Notes: generated by a model not told the origin, from the letters alone. DNA of 64,000 nt from Gordonia malaquae NBRC 108250 (GCF_000344135.1 NZ_BAOP01000004.1:229312-293311); one strand, 5' to 3'. Positions 23,741-31,655 are shown, counted from the first letter of the stretch. Made by a program: numbers and translations.

Positions 23741-25150
23741 TCAGGTCGTCAGGTTGGTCGAGGAGATGTCGACCAACCTGACGAGTTTGCCGGGCCCGCC
23801 GGCGATGAGTAGCCGGCCCTGACCCCGGCCGGGCAGCAGCTCGGCCCCGCTGATCCGCTCCACCCGGTCGCGGCCACCGGAGGCATGTCCGGCCACGTCG
23901 GTGGAGACCGAGCCGCGCTCGACGTGCCCGGCCGCCCAGGACGCCCGTTCGAGCAGTTCTTGTTCCACCGGGCAGGGCGCGCCGGACCCCGGCGGCAGGA
24001 TGAGGATCTGCGGGAAGACGTCGCGCAGGACTTTCAAGCCCGAGCTTCCCCAGCGGGGCTCGAACTGGCTGGTGGCCTGCACCGCGGCGACGATGCGGAT
24101 CCCAAGGCCGCGAGCTTCCCCGATCCAGTTGGCCAAGCGAGGCAGGGGCGAGGTGTTGGGCAGCTCGTCGACCGACATGAGCAGCGCAGGTAGCTGGTCG
24201 ACCCGGCGGCGCCAGTGGTTGACCAGACCGGTCAGCGTCGTGGCCGCCGCCGGTGCGGCGTTGCCGGTGAGCGGCGAGATGATGTACAGCGTCGCGCCGG
24301 GGGCTTCGAGCATGTCGGGCCGGAACGGCACCGCGGTGCCGTCGCCGGCCACGGCGTCGGAGGACCAGGCCCCCAGCGCGGTCTGCATGTTGATCGCGAT
24401 GGACCCGCGCTGCTCGTCGGAGCGGCCCCGGGCCGCGGACAGGGCGCTGGCGTGGCGGGAGCCGCTGGCCACCAGCCGGTTGATCGCCGTCAGCCAGTTC
24501 GGAGTCTGGTAGTCGGCGGGGGTGTCGGGGTCGACGGTGAGCGCGGCTGCGTCGGCATCGACGGCGGCCAGGGCCCAGTTGATGCCGCCGCCGGGCTTGT
24601 CTTCGTTGTCGACGGGGTCGTAGTAGCCCGCGGCCGCGGTGAGGATGCCGGCCAGCGGCCGCATGGCCAGGGACTTCCAGAACGCCCCGTCGCCGCCTCC
24701 CCCGCCGCCGTCGCCCGCGGCCAGATCGCCCACCTCCATCAGCAACCCGGCCATCTCCAACGCGGTGTCGTTGCTGTCGACGAGCGTGGTCGGGTCCGAG
24801 CTGACGAGGGTGACCGGCAGGCCCTGGTAGGCGCTCTCGGGCACCTCGTTGGACAGGTCCATGACGTAGACGGGTCCATAGCGAGCCCTCGTCGCGATGG
24901 TCAGGCCGAGGATGTCGGCCTTGGATGACACGCTCACCACCGGGCGGCGGCCCCACTCCAGCACACCTGTGGAGATCACGGTCCGGCTCTTGCCGGCCGA
25001 GGTGATGCCGGTGATCAGCACGTGGGGCATGCCGGTGCGGTAGGGCCGGCCGGTGTCGGGGTCCAGGCCCACGTAGGGCTCATCCAAGGGCGCGGCGCTC
25101 TTGGCGGGGGCCGCAGGCGCGGCGCTCTTGCGGCGCAGGACGGTTGCCAT
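23741..25150 (-). CDS. Type IV coupling protein-like ATPase (VirD4/TraG-TraD type)
   Basis: A 469-residue P-loop ATPase. Walker A is GITSAGKS at residues 48-55; Walker B with following acid is ALLMSVDELPN near 315; a sensor-like IVAAVQATSQFEPRWG follows, as in VirD4/TraG coupling proteins (IxxxQxxSQ...G). It lacks an N-terminal membrane segment and the domain is short, so membrane anchoring may come from the separate membrane proteins encoded divergently. It would bring the relaxase-DNA complex to the transfer channel. It is the second gene of an operon with the ribbon-helix-helix protein (5-base gap). No other transfer ATPase was found in the element. Confidence 0.78.
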   Translation of the reverse strand: MATVLRRKSAAPAAPAKSAAPLDEPYVGLDPDTGRPYRTGMPHVLITGITSAGKSRTVISTGVLEWGRRPVVSVSSKADILGLTIATRARYGPVYVMDLSNEVPESAYQGLPVTLVSSDPTTLVDSNDTALEMAGLLMEVGDLAAGDGGGGGGDGAFWKSLAMRPLAGILTAAAGYYDPVDNEDKPGGGINWALAAVDADAAALTVDPDTPADYQTPNWLTAINRLVASGSRHASALSAARGRSDEQRGSIAINMQTALGAWSSDAVAGDGTAVPFRPDMLEAPGATLYIISPLTGNAAPAAATTLTGLVNHWRRRVDQLPALLMSVDELPNTSPLPRLANWIGEARGLGIRIVAAVQATSQFEPRWGSSGLKVLRDVFPQILILPPGSGAPCPVEQELLERASWAAGHVERGSVSTDVAGHASGGRDRVERISGAELLPGRGQGRLLIAGGPGKLVRLVDISSTNLTT

Positions 25151-25155
25151 TGCTA

Positions 25156-25431
25156 TCAGGTCTCCTTCTTCTTGGCGCTGTGGCGCTCGGTCATCACGCG
25201 CGCTCCGACGGCGCGTCGGCGGGCACGGTCGGCCTCTCGGACAGCGGTGACGTATTCGAGCACCGCGTCCTTGCTGCCTGGGTCGTCGGCGCGGTCGAGC
25301 GCGTATTCGATGAGCGCGCGCGAGAGCAGCCCGGTCGAGAGGGTCGTTTGCGCACCGAGCGCGCGCAGGCGCTGCGCCTGGTCGCTGGTCACGGTCACGG
25401 CGATCCTCTTCTCTGCTGGTTGGTCGGACAT
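25156..25431 (-). CDS. Ribbon-helix-helix regulator of the transfer genes
   Basis: A 91-residue protein whose N-terminal third fits a ribbon-helix-helix DNA-binding domain: the strand KRIAVTVTSDQAQRL, then helices including SRALIEYALDRAD. The tail is basic (EADRARRRAVGARVMTERH). It lies upstream of the coupling-protein gene and faces the membrane-protein operon. Two palindromes of the form TTGTA-NN-TACAA lie just upstream of its start (25465-25504), fitting autoregulation of both directions. The function is inferred from fold and place. Confidence 0.7.
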   Translation of the reverse strand: MSDQPAEKRIAVTVTSDQAQRLRALGAQTTLSTGLLSRALIEYALDRADDPGSKDAVLEYVTAVREADRARRRAVGARVMTERHSAKKKET

Positions 25432-25464
25432 CGAGCCTCCGTTCGATCCGATGTCGCTGTATTA

Positions 25465-25504
25465 TTGTAAATACAACAACACCATTGTATCTTTGTAACT
25501 ACAA
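25465..25504. promoter_or_regulatory. Paired TTGTA-NN-TACAA operators in a divergent promoter
   Basis: TTGTA-AA-TACAA at 25465-25476 and TTGTA-AC-TACAA at 25493-25504, with a further half site TTGTA at 25485-25489. The spacing between centres is 28 bases. It is strikingly AT-rich for this region and sits between the repressor/coupling-protein operon and the membrane-protein operon. Confidence 0.65.
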
Positions 25505-25533
25505 GCGTTCAAGCAATAGCACAGGGAGGTGTC

Positions 25534-26298
25534 ATGGGTGCGGATATGTATGAGAAGGAACGGGCCGCGTGGCTGCGCGCCGGTCGGGGTCAGGGCATCG
25601 CCAGCCGGATGCGCCGGGTGGACCTGCTCGATCGGGCGGCGTCCCGGCGCGACCGGGACCAGGCGGGGCTGGCCGGCGCCGCGGCGGTACAGGCGATCAG
25701 CAAGTCGAGTTCGTGGACCTGGACTCACAAGCCCGGCGGCGAGTGGCGTGGGTGGGTCAAGTGGGCAGCGCTGCCGATGGCAGCGCTGCTGCTGCCGTCG
25801 GTGCCGGGGGTCTACCTGGGCCGGTACGGCTATCGGGTGCTGGAGCGGTCGGTGGGTCCGAAGCTCGGCCGCCGGATGCTCTGGGTCGGCGCCGCGTTCG
25901 CGGTGCTGGGCACGGTCGCGTTCATCGCCCGGGTGGCGCTGACCGACTGGCCGCGACTGGGTGTCGCCTACGGCGTCGGCCGGTTCTTCCCCGGCGACTG
26001 GATCCTGCTCGGCGGTCTGGCCGGGTGGGCGCAGTGGACCGTGGTCGTGGCACTGGGCACGGTCGCCTACCAGGTCTGGGCCTGGGGCTGGGCCGGTGCG
26101 CCGACGCCGGGCCCCGCGGCACCGAAGAAGAGGGCCGACGGCACCTGGACCGCGCCGAGCAACAAGGTCGAGTTCGAGGTCGACCGGGGCGAGGAGTACG
26201 TGCCGCCGGCCCCGGCCCCGGAGCCGGCCGCTGAGCCCGAGGTCGCGCCGGGCGGGTACTGGGACGTCGAGGACCACGACGAGGAGGAGACCCGATGA
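25534..26298 (+). CDS. Membrane protein A of the transfer operon
   Basis: A 254-residue protein with a basic cytosolic N-terminus, three to four hydrophobic segments between residues 70 and 190 (WAALPMAALLLPSVPGVYLG, MLWVGAAFAVLGTVAFIARV, a segment around WILLGGLAGWAQWTVVVALG), and an acidic Pro-rich tail (PPAPAPEPAAEPE). GGGAGGTG precedes the ATG. It opens a three-gene operon with overlapping ends, divergent from the coupling ATPase. Probably part of the membrane complex for DNA transfer; no family recognised. Confidence 0.65.
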   Translation: MGADMYEKERAAWLRAGRGQGIASRMRRVDLLDRAASRRDRDQAGLAGAAAVQAISKSSSWTWTHKPGGEWRGWVKWAALPMAALLLPSVPGVYLGRYGYRVLERSVGPKLGRRMLWVGAAFAVLGTVAFIARVALTDWPRLGVAYGVGRFFPGDWILLGGLAGWAQWTVVVALGTVAYQVWAWGWAGAPTPGPAAPKKRADGTWTAPSNKVEFEVDRGEEYVPPAPAPEPAAEPEVAPGGYWDVEDHDEEETR

Positions 26299-26969
26299 GC
26301 ACCAACCAGCCGATCACCGTGAATGTCCAGAGCGGAGCGGGTGAGGTCCTGCGGATCGTCAGCACCATTCTGCTGTTCGGCGGCGCCGGCGCGGTCGCGT
26401 GGTCTGTGGCGCAGGGTGCGCACGCCGAGCTGGCCGCGACCGGTATGACGCTGATGATCGTGATGATGGTCAAGCTCATGTACCGGCGCGGTCTGGTGCG
26501 GTTGCCGAGCAGCGATGGCGGTGACGACGGCTTCGCTGCGACGAAGGGCATGATCGCCCAGGTCAGCGGTGAGTATCAGCGCTGGCTGGCGGGCACGAGC
26601 ATGCCCGCCCTGGCGGTCATCTCGATCGGCTACGCGATCGCGTTCCTGGTGCTGCGCGCGGGCGTTTCCGCCGCGTTCTCGGTGTTCCAGAACCTTTGGG
26701 TGGCCGGCGGTGTCGCGGCGATGATCGGCGCGGTCGTCGTGTTCCCCTCGCTTCTGCCGAGCATCCTGGGCTCGCTCAAACGCAAGGGCGTCGTGGGTGC
26801 GCCCGTGCCGCCGACCGTCACCGCGACGGCGACGGTCCAGCCCGCACCGGCCCCCACCGCGACCCCGGCTCCGACACCTGCGCCGCAGCCGACACCTGCA
26901 CCTGCCCCCGCACCGGCCAAGAGGGTCGTCGTGCGCCGAGTCAACAAGATGGAGAACAACAATGTCTGA
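26295..26969 (+). CDS. Membrane protein B of the transfer operon
   Basis: A 224-residue protein; the ATG overlaps the previous stop. Four hydrophobic segments (VSTILLFGGAGAVAWSVAQG, AATGMTLMIVMMVKLMY, ALAVISIGYAIAFLVL, GGVAAMIGAVVVFPSLL) precede a Pro-Ala-Thr repeat of about 45 residues and a basic end (KRVVVRRVNKM). The proline-rich stretch may span the cell wall or act as a flexible linker. Likely partner of the neighbouring membrane proteins in DNA transfer, by operon context only. Confidence 0.65.
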   Translation: MSTNQPITVNVQSGAGEVLRIVSTILLFGGAGAVAWSVAQGAHAELAATGMTLMIVMMVKLMYRRGLVRLPSSDGGDDGFAATKGMIAQVSGEYQRWLAGTSMPALAVISIGYAIAFLVLRAGVSAAFSVFQNLWVAGGVAAMIGAVVVFPSLLPSILGSLKRKGVVGAPVPPTVTATATVQPAPAPTATPAPTPAPQPTPAPAPAPAKRVVVRRVNKMENNNV

Positions 26970-27885
26970 TCACGAAGAGTTCGAGTACGTCGACGAGGAC
27001 GGCAACCCGTTGTCGGTCGAAGAGATCGCGGCACTGGGCGACGACATCGAGATCGTCGAAGAGGTCGAGGATGTCGAGGAGGTCGAGGCGCCTGCTGCGC
27101 AGCAGCCGGCCGCCGAGACCCCCGCCGTGCCCGCGGACGGAGGTTCTCGGGTACCGAAGGCTCTGCTGGGCGGTGTTGCGGCGCTGGTGCTGCTCGTTGG
27201 CGGTGGCGCGGCGTACGGCATGCACGCGCTGGGCCAGCAGAATACGGCCGAGGACGTCGCGGCCGCGGCATCGAGCAAGGTCGAGGAGGTGCAGTCGTCC
27301 GTCGAGGACAAGAAGGAGGAGGTCTTGGAGCCGGAACCGTCGGCCGCGCCTGAGCCGGTCCGCACCGGCGCTCGTGTCACCGGTGCGCAGTGCATGGACC
27401 CGGCCCAGGCACGCTGGGACGGCGAGGGCGAGATGCCCGAGTTCCGCCTCCGGCGCGAGTCGGCCGCAGAGCTTCCGTCCTCGATCACGGCTCGGGTGAA
27501 GAAGCGACACAAGGACGATCCTTCCGAGCTGTCGATCGTGCAGTCCGAGAGGAATCGGCTGGGTGTGTACGCCTCTGATTCCGCGGGCATCTACAGCCGG
27601 GCGGTCATCTCCATCACCGGCGGCGTGCCCGTCGTGCTCAATTCCGGTGCCACACCGCGCGTCGGCGACGACGCGGGCGCGTGCCCGACCCTGGCCCGTG
27701 CGACGACGTATGCGGTGGTCGACGGTGACAAGGAGAAGCCCATCGAGATCCTCGCGAGCAAGAGCGTCGGCGATGTCATGTACGGGATCACCGACGACGA
27801 AATCATCGAGCTGAGCCTGGAGAAGATCGAGGCCGATCAGCCGGAGAAGGTGGGTGCTGCCAGCAGTTCTGCTCCGAGCGAGTGA
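26962..27885 (+). CDS. Single-span membrane protein C of the transfer operon
   Basis: A 307-residue protein beginning at ATG 26962, which overlaps the previous gene by 8 bases; the frame is open further upstream, but only as a shadow. A very acidic cytosolic N-terminus of about 65 residues, one transmembrane helix (ALLGGVAALVLLVGGGAAYG), a Glu/Ser/Val-rich linker, and an external domain of about 180 residues with two Cys (GAQCMDPAQ and GACPTLARA). This plan resembles anchored extracellular transfer proteins. Its family is not recognised. Confidence 0.65.
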   Translation: MSDHEEFEYVDEDGNPLSVEEIAALGDDIEIVEEVEDVEEVEAPAAQQPAAETPAVPADGGSRVPKALLGGVAALVLLVGGGAAYGMHALGQQNTAEDVAAAASSKVEEVQSSVEDKKEEVLEPEPSAAPEPVRTGARVTGAQCMDPAQARWDGEGEMPEFRLRRESAAELPSSITARVKKRHKDDPSELSIVQSERNRLGVYASDSAGIYSRAVISITGGVPVVLNSGATPRVGDDAGACPTLARATTYAVVDGDKEKPIEILASKSVGDVMYGITDDEIIELSLEKIEADQPEKVGAASSSAPSE

Positions 27886-27897
27886 GCCGTGAGAAAG

Positions 27898-27938
27898 AAG
27901 AACCCCGCTGGTGCGCATATCGCACCAGCGGGGTTCTT
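27898..27938. terminator. Strong bidirectional terminator
   Basis: An 18-base perfect stem (27898-27915 with 27921-27938; core AACCCCGCTGGTGCG) with a 5-base loop, between converging genes; A- and T-rich ends on the two sides fit use in both directions. Confidence 0.85.
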
Positions 27939-27950
27939 CGCTTGTCAGGG

Positions 27951-28214
27951 TCAAGGGCGGACCGCGATGACGCGCAGATCGAGCATGTCCGCGACAATCG
28001 TTGTGCGGGTGAGGGTTTCACCACGCCATGCGAGATCGACACTGATCTCGGCCATCCCGTGATCACCCGGTTCGCTCAAATCGATGCTGCGGAGCATGGT
28101 GATGCGGCCGCTCAACTCGCTGCCGAGGTCGAGCAAGATGTCGCCGTGCCGCAACTCGTGCGCAGCGACGACGATGAAGTCGGCAAGCTCCGGCTCGTGC
28201 GGTTCAGGTGTCAC
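27951..28214 (-). CDS. Small unknown protein after ardA
   Basis: An 87-residue protein from GTG 28214, which overlaps the last codons of ardA; the longer open frame to 28322 is antisense-like and has no ribosome site. It contains IVVAAHELRHGDILLDLGSE and a beta-strand-rich C-terminal half. The HELRHGD string resembles short helper proteins of plasmids of unknown role rather than a true HExxH protease. Likely translated together with ardA. Confidence 0.5.
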   Translation of the reverse strand: MTPEPHEPELADFIVVAAHELRHGDILLDLGSELSGRITMLRSIDLSEPGDHGMAEISVDLAWRGETLTRTTIVADMLDLRVIAVRP

Positions 28215-28791
28215 GAAAGACGAATACACCCCCGGTCGGACAGTCCTGGACGGAGTAGTCGTACCGCAGGTCGCGTGTCCAACTCGCCCAGTCGAAGTAG
28301 CGCTGAACCTCGTCGGAGACACCGTCGAGCAGGCCGATGCCCTCAGCCAGGTCCTGCGCGTAGTCGTCGAAGGAGTCCCACTCGCCCGCGTACCGCTCCT
28401 CGAAGTCGCCGATCACCGGGTAGTCGGTGTCGCCCTCGGCGACGTAGCTGCCGCTGCGCACCCAGGCGCACAGGGCCGGCCACATGGTCGCGCCGACTTC
28501 TTCGTAGATCTCACCCCAGCGGGCCGCCTCGGCCGGGTCCATCTCGCGGTGAACCGGCCACTCGCCGTCCAGATCGAGCACGTACAGCTCGTCGTCATCG
28601 GTGAAGGGCACTCCGGTGCCGGCGTGCAGGTCGGCTACGGTGACATCGACGGCGTCAGTGGCGTCGTACCACCCGCCGATGAGGCGCGGGACGCCGTCGT
28701 GCGACCCGTTGTACGCGGCGAGTGAACCTATCCAGGCTCGTGGGCGATCCGGTGCGGTGATGGCGACAGATGGTTGCAGGGGCTCGTTCAC
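28204..28791 (-). CDS. ardA: ArdA antirestriction protein
   Basis: A 195-residue acidic protein of the ArdA family, a DNA mimic that blocks type I restriction enzymes as a mobile element enters a new host. Seen: N-terminal WIGSLAAYNGSHDGV then GGWYDATD, as in the family start (AcLxxYNxGxxxGxWxdA); central acidic stretches; ERYAGEWDSFDDYAQDLAEG matching the conserved YxGxxxSxxDYA block; and the end GGVFVFRDT. It is strongly negative overall, as DNA mimicry needs. Its ATG overlaps the stop of the gene upstream (28788-29048), so three small genes form one leftward unit. Confidence 0.88.
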   Translation of the reverse strand: MNEPLQPSVAITAPDRPRAWIGSLAAYNGSHDGVPRLIGGWYDATDAVDVTVADLHAGTGVPFTDDDELYVLDLDGEWPVHREMDPAEAARWGEIYEEVGATMWPALCAWVRSGSYVAEGDTDYPVIGDFEERYAGEWDSFDDYAQDLAEGIGLLDGVSDEVQRYFDWASWTRDLRYDYSVQDCPTGGVFVFRDT

Positions 28792-29048
28792 TGGTCCTCC
28801 TCGTCGCCGATCCAGGGCAAGGCGTCGACCAGTCGGTCACCGTCGACGGATAGGCCGGTGATCATCGTGAACTGCTCGGCCGCGTACTCGATCTGGCCGG
28901 GGTTGACGAGGTGCCCCTCGGGGTGCGGGCCGGTGTCGTCGCCGTCGGTGAGCACGACGGCGGTATCGGTGGGCACGTCGATGTCGACGACGCGCAGAAC
29001 ATCGCGCGCCATGGACTGTGCCTGTGCGGTGGATACGGGTCTGGACAT
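28788..29048 (-). CDS. Small acidic protein upstream of ardA
   Basis: An 86-residue protein from ATG 29048, with AGGAGG 7 bases upstream. The content is acidic (DIDVPTDTAVVLTDGDDTGPH, ending DALPWIGDEEDQ). It is translated just before ardA with a 4-base overlap. I recognise no family; an entry-protection or regulatory role is suggested only by the neighbour. Confidence 0.6.
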   Translation of the reverse strand: MSRPVSTAQAQSMARDVLRVVDIDVPTDTAVVLTDGDDTGPHPEGHLVNPGQIEYAAEQFTMITGLSVDGDRLVDALPWIGDEEDQ

Positions 29049-29113
29049 GAAGAGCCTCCTTGATCGTGTCGCGGAGACTCTTGGTGGCGGCTGCGCCGCT
29101 GCGGCGAAAAGCA

Positions 29114-29148
29114 AGCACCCCCGCACCGGGGCTCGGTGCGGGGGTGCT
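29114..29148. terminator. Terminator for the 29156-29392 gene
   Basis: AGCACCCCCGCACCG and CGGTGCGGGGGTGCT, a 15-base perfect stem with a 5-base loop, directly downstream of the leftward small gene. Confidence 0.8.
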
Positions 29149-29155
29149 GGTGAGG

Positions 29156-29392
29156 TCAGGCGGTCAGGAGGTCGCGCAGTTCGCTCAAGGGCAGGGTCGC
29201 CAGCGGCTGGTCGCCGGCATAGCGCCGCTGGAAGGGCGCGCCGTCGGCGGCGAGGCCGGTCAGGGTGATGTCGCTGCCGTGCCGCTCGATCCGGTCGATG
29301 GTGACGGCGGTCTCGTCGGCCTCGGGGTAGATCGTGTCACCGGGCAGGGCGCGCCAGGCGGAGCGGGCGAAGGGGGTGTCGATGTAGGACAT
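29156..29392 (-). CDS. Small unknown protein, element 1 cargo
   Basis: A 78-residue protein from ATG 29392 with AAGGAG 7 bases upstream. It is predicted beta-strand-rich (DTIYPEADETAVTIDRIERH, DITLTGLAADGAPFQRRY). No family recognised. It stands alone between two terminators. From 29393 to 29791 there is GC-rich sequence with a terminator at 29620 and then the promoter of the recombinase gene; I see no gene there. Confidence 0.6.
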   Translation of the reverse strand: MSYIDTPFARSAWRALPGDTIYPEADETAVTIDRIERHGSDITLTGLAADGAPFQRRYAGDQPLATLPLSELRDLLTA

Positions 29393-29619
29393 GGGAGTTC
29401 TCCTTGTGATGGTTGTGAGCGGCGCGGTTTCGCCGGTCAACCCTCCCCATGGCCCGGGCTCCGCCCGGGCCGGACCCGCGCGTGATGCGCCGCAGGCGCT
29501 CCGGGCGAAGCCCGGCCCCCTGTCAGGCGGGATGGCGTCGGCGAAGCCGGCGCGCCCGGGCGCAGCCCGGTGGGTGGTGTGGTCAGCGGGTCCGGCACGG
29601 GACCAGGTAGCGGCGAAAA

Positions 29620-29658
29620 CGAACACCCCCTGCACCGGATCGGTGCAGGGGGTGTTCG
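29620..29658. terminator. Orphan terminator hairpin before the recombinase gene
   Basis: An 18-base perfect stem (29620-29637 with 29641-29658; core ACACCCCCTGCACCG) and a 3-base loop in the noncoding stretch. It may insulate the recombinase promoter. Confidence 0.75.
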
Positions 29659-29791
29659 ACGCGGAAGACGCGAACCATCACGACCGCATCGTCTACCCAC
29701 CATCATGGCGGGGCCTGCGGCCCCGTGCCACCAGTGGAACGTATAGCGATAATGTATGTTATCGACCAATCATTCTCGGTACGCTGGGCGC

Positions 29792-30829
29792 ATGGACATC
29801 GAGGTGTACGAGGGTGTTGACGGCGATGATCTGATCGCACCGGCGCACGTGCCGGCCGCGGTCGTGCGCGCGGCGGTCGACGACGCGCGCAGCCCGGTGC
29901 CGACGGGCGTGCACCGGTCGGTGGCGCTGGCGGTGGCGCGCGGGTCGGAGAAGACGGCGAAGCTGAGGCTCGAAAGGTTGGCCCGAGTGGTGATGGCGAC
30001 CGGACAGGTCGACTCCCCCGTGGCGGCGTGGTCGACCGACTGGAGCGCGTTGCCGAGCCCGGCCTACGAGTCGCTGGACAGGAGCATCGGTCAGACATGG
30101 GGCGCGGCGTCCACGCGCAACGCGATGCGCGACAGCGTGCGTGCGGTGGTGCGCTCCTGCCGGGACGCGGGACTTATGACACATGATCGGGCGACGGTCG
30201 CCCTGAGCGCGCTGCGGCCGGAGAAGATCGGCCGCGACGAGGAGAAGCAGGCGCGCGGACACCTGAGCGCCGAGACGGTCAGGGCCGCGTTCGCGGCGAT
30301 GGCCGGCGACGAGTCCCCCACTGCCCGCCGGGACGCAGCGCTGATCGCGCTGCTGGTCGGTGCCGGCCTGCGTCGCGAGGAAGCGGCGGCGCTGGACCTG
30401 GCGGACCTGGACACTGCGCGCGAGACGGTGGTCGTGACGGGCAAGGGCGCGGTGGTCAGGTCGGTGCCGCTGGCGCCGGGCGTGCGCCGGGCGATAGTCG
30501 CGTGGTTGGACGTGCGCGGCGAGGACGACGGCCCGCTGCTGACACCGATGAGTAGGACCGTGCCGCGGGTGGCCGAGACCGGTCGACGGCTCTCGGTGAA
30601 TGGTGTCGCGGCAGCGGTGAAGAAGCGGTTCTCCGGCGAGGACGAGGCTGTGAGGCCGCACGATCTGCGGCGCACATTCGTCGGAGACCTTCTCGACGCG
30701 GGTGCGGACCTGTCGTCGGTGAGCAAGATCGTCGGGCATACGTCGCCTCAGACCACGTCCGGCTACGACCGACGCGGGATCGAGGCCCGGCGTGCAGCGG
30801 TGGAGAAGCTCAGCGTGCCGTTCGTGTAG
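29792..30829 (+). CDS. Tyrosine recombinase, XerC/D-like (second recombinase of element 1)
   Basis: A 345-residue site-specific recombinase. The catalytic set is visible: GAGLRREEAAAL (first Arg), RPHDLRRTF (HxxR) and VGHTSPQTTSGYDR (His and nucleophile Tyr). It is shorter than the integrase and unlike it in detail. The ATG at 29792 follows a promoter-like stretch with an imperfect palindrome GATAA-N6-TTATC (29748-29763). It is not next to an att site, so it more likely resolves multimers of the replicating circle or serves a cassette than integrates the element. This is inference. Confidence 0.85.
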   Translation: MDIEVYEGVDGDDLIAPAHVPAAVVRAAVDDARSPVPTGVHRSVALAVARGSEKTAKLRLERLARVVMATGQVDSPVAAWSTDWSALPSPAYESLDRSIGQTWGAASTRNAMRDSVRAVVRSCRDAGLMTHDRATVALSALRPEKIGRDEEKQARGHLSAETVRAAFAAMAGDESPTARRDAALIALLVGAGLRREEAAALDLADLDTARETVVVTGKGAVVRSVPLAPGVRRAIVAWLDVRGEDDGPLLTPMSRTVPRVAETGRRLSVNGVAAAVKKRFSGEDEAVRPHDLRRTFVGDLLDAGADLSSVSKIVGHTSPQTTSGYDRRGIEARRAAVEKLSVPFV

Positions 30830-30837
30830 CGGCGAGC

Positions 30838-31146
30838 TCACCGGGTCCGCCAGGTCGAGTCCCCGCGAACGGCGCGTGCTGCGGCCGGGCGCGGCGGCGG
30901 GTTGGACGGGGCGACCCCGTCCCAGGCGGCCACGGTCTCGTAGTCGATGGTGGCGCTGACGGTCTCGGCCAGGGCGGACAGCCGGGCCGGGGCCGCGGCG
31001 ATGGCCGCCTGGCGGGCCTCGTCGATCAGACCGTTGAACCACTCGTCGGGATCGCCGCCGGCGCGGGCGATGAGCTTATCGAGGTGACGGGCGAGCCCCT
31101 CGTCGCGGACGTGGAAGCTGACGTGCAGGGGATCTTCTTTGGTCAT
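30838..31146 (-). CDS. Small helical protein, unknown
   Basis: A 102-residue protein whose start overlaps the next upstream stop (ATGA). N-terminal part PLHVSFHVRDEGLARHLDKL then helices; a short Pro-rich tail (SNPPPRPAAARAVRG). It forms a three-gene leftward unit with the two following entries. A DNA-binding or toxin-antitoxin-like role is possible, but nothing is recognised. Confidence 0.55.
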   Translation of the reverse strand: MTKEDPLHVSFHVRDEGLARHLDKLIARAGGDPDEWFNGLIDEARQAAIAAAPARLSALAETVSATIDYETVAAWDGVAPSNPPPRPAAARAVRGDSTWRTR

Positions 31147-31364
31147 GGGGCTGTGCCCTTCCCGGTGATGCGCGCCAGACCGGCGGCCACGGCGTCGTCG
31201 AAGCTCTGCTCGCCGCGCATGGCCGCGGAGATCTCGGCGTCGGAGGCGGCGCGGTTGTCGGGGCTCATGGTGAACTCGGCCGCGGCCAGCACTCCGTCAG
31301 CCTGGGCCAGGGCGCGGACGATCTGGTCGTCGGTGGCCGGGATGGGGTCGGGGTAGCGGGTCAC
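31143..31364 (-). CDS. VbhA-like antitoxin-domain protein (tentative)
   Basis: A 73-residue protein with a short helical domain, MSPDNRAASDAEISAAMRGE then QSFDDAVAAGLARI, that resembles the VbhA-type antitoxin which inhibits Fic AMP-transferases through a conserved helix. The spacing of Ser, Glu and the G-E-x-S-x-D-x-A pattern fits; but no Fic toxin (HPFxxGNG) is encoded nearby. It starts 4 bases into the upstream gene's end. Confidence 0.4.
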   Translation of the reverse strand: MTRYPDPIPATDDQIVRALAQADGVLAAAEFTMSPDNRAASDAEISAAMRGEQSFDDAVAAGLARITGKGTAP

Positions 31365-31558
31365 AGGTCCTCCTTGTCGTCGGTGAGGTCGCGCAGGGTG
31401 GCGTCGAGACGGGCGCGAACGTGGGCCGGGATCGGGGTGGCCGCGGCCACGACGATCAGCTCGGCTTGGTAAACGGCATTGAGCGCGTTGCCGATCGGCT
31501 GGGTCTGCTCGAACAGCGCGTCGATCTCTTCGGGTGTCAGATCATCCTCTTCGTCCAT
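31361..31558 (-). CDS. Short acidic protein, unknown
   Basis: A 65-residue protein starting MDEEDDLTPEEIDALFEQ at ATG 31558 and overlapping the next start by 4 bases. Helical and acidic. The longer open frame to 31867 covers another gene on the same strand and is not used. It is the first gene of the three-gene unit. Confidence 0.5.
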   Translation of the reverse strand: MDEEDDLTPEEIDALFEQTQPIGNALNAVYQAELIVVAAATPIPAHVRARLDATLRDLTDDKEDL

Positions 31559-31655
31559 CGCTCCAGTACATCGCACCAACCGGCACCGCGTCGTCTGAAC
31601 CGGGCCGGCCAGGGAGCGCAGCGACCTGGCCGGCCCGGGTGCCCCCGGCGGGGCG

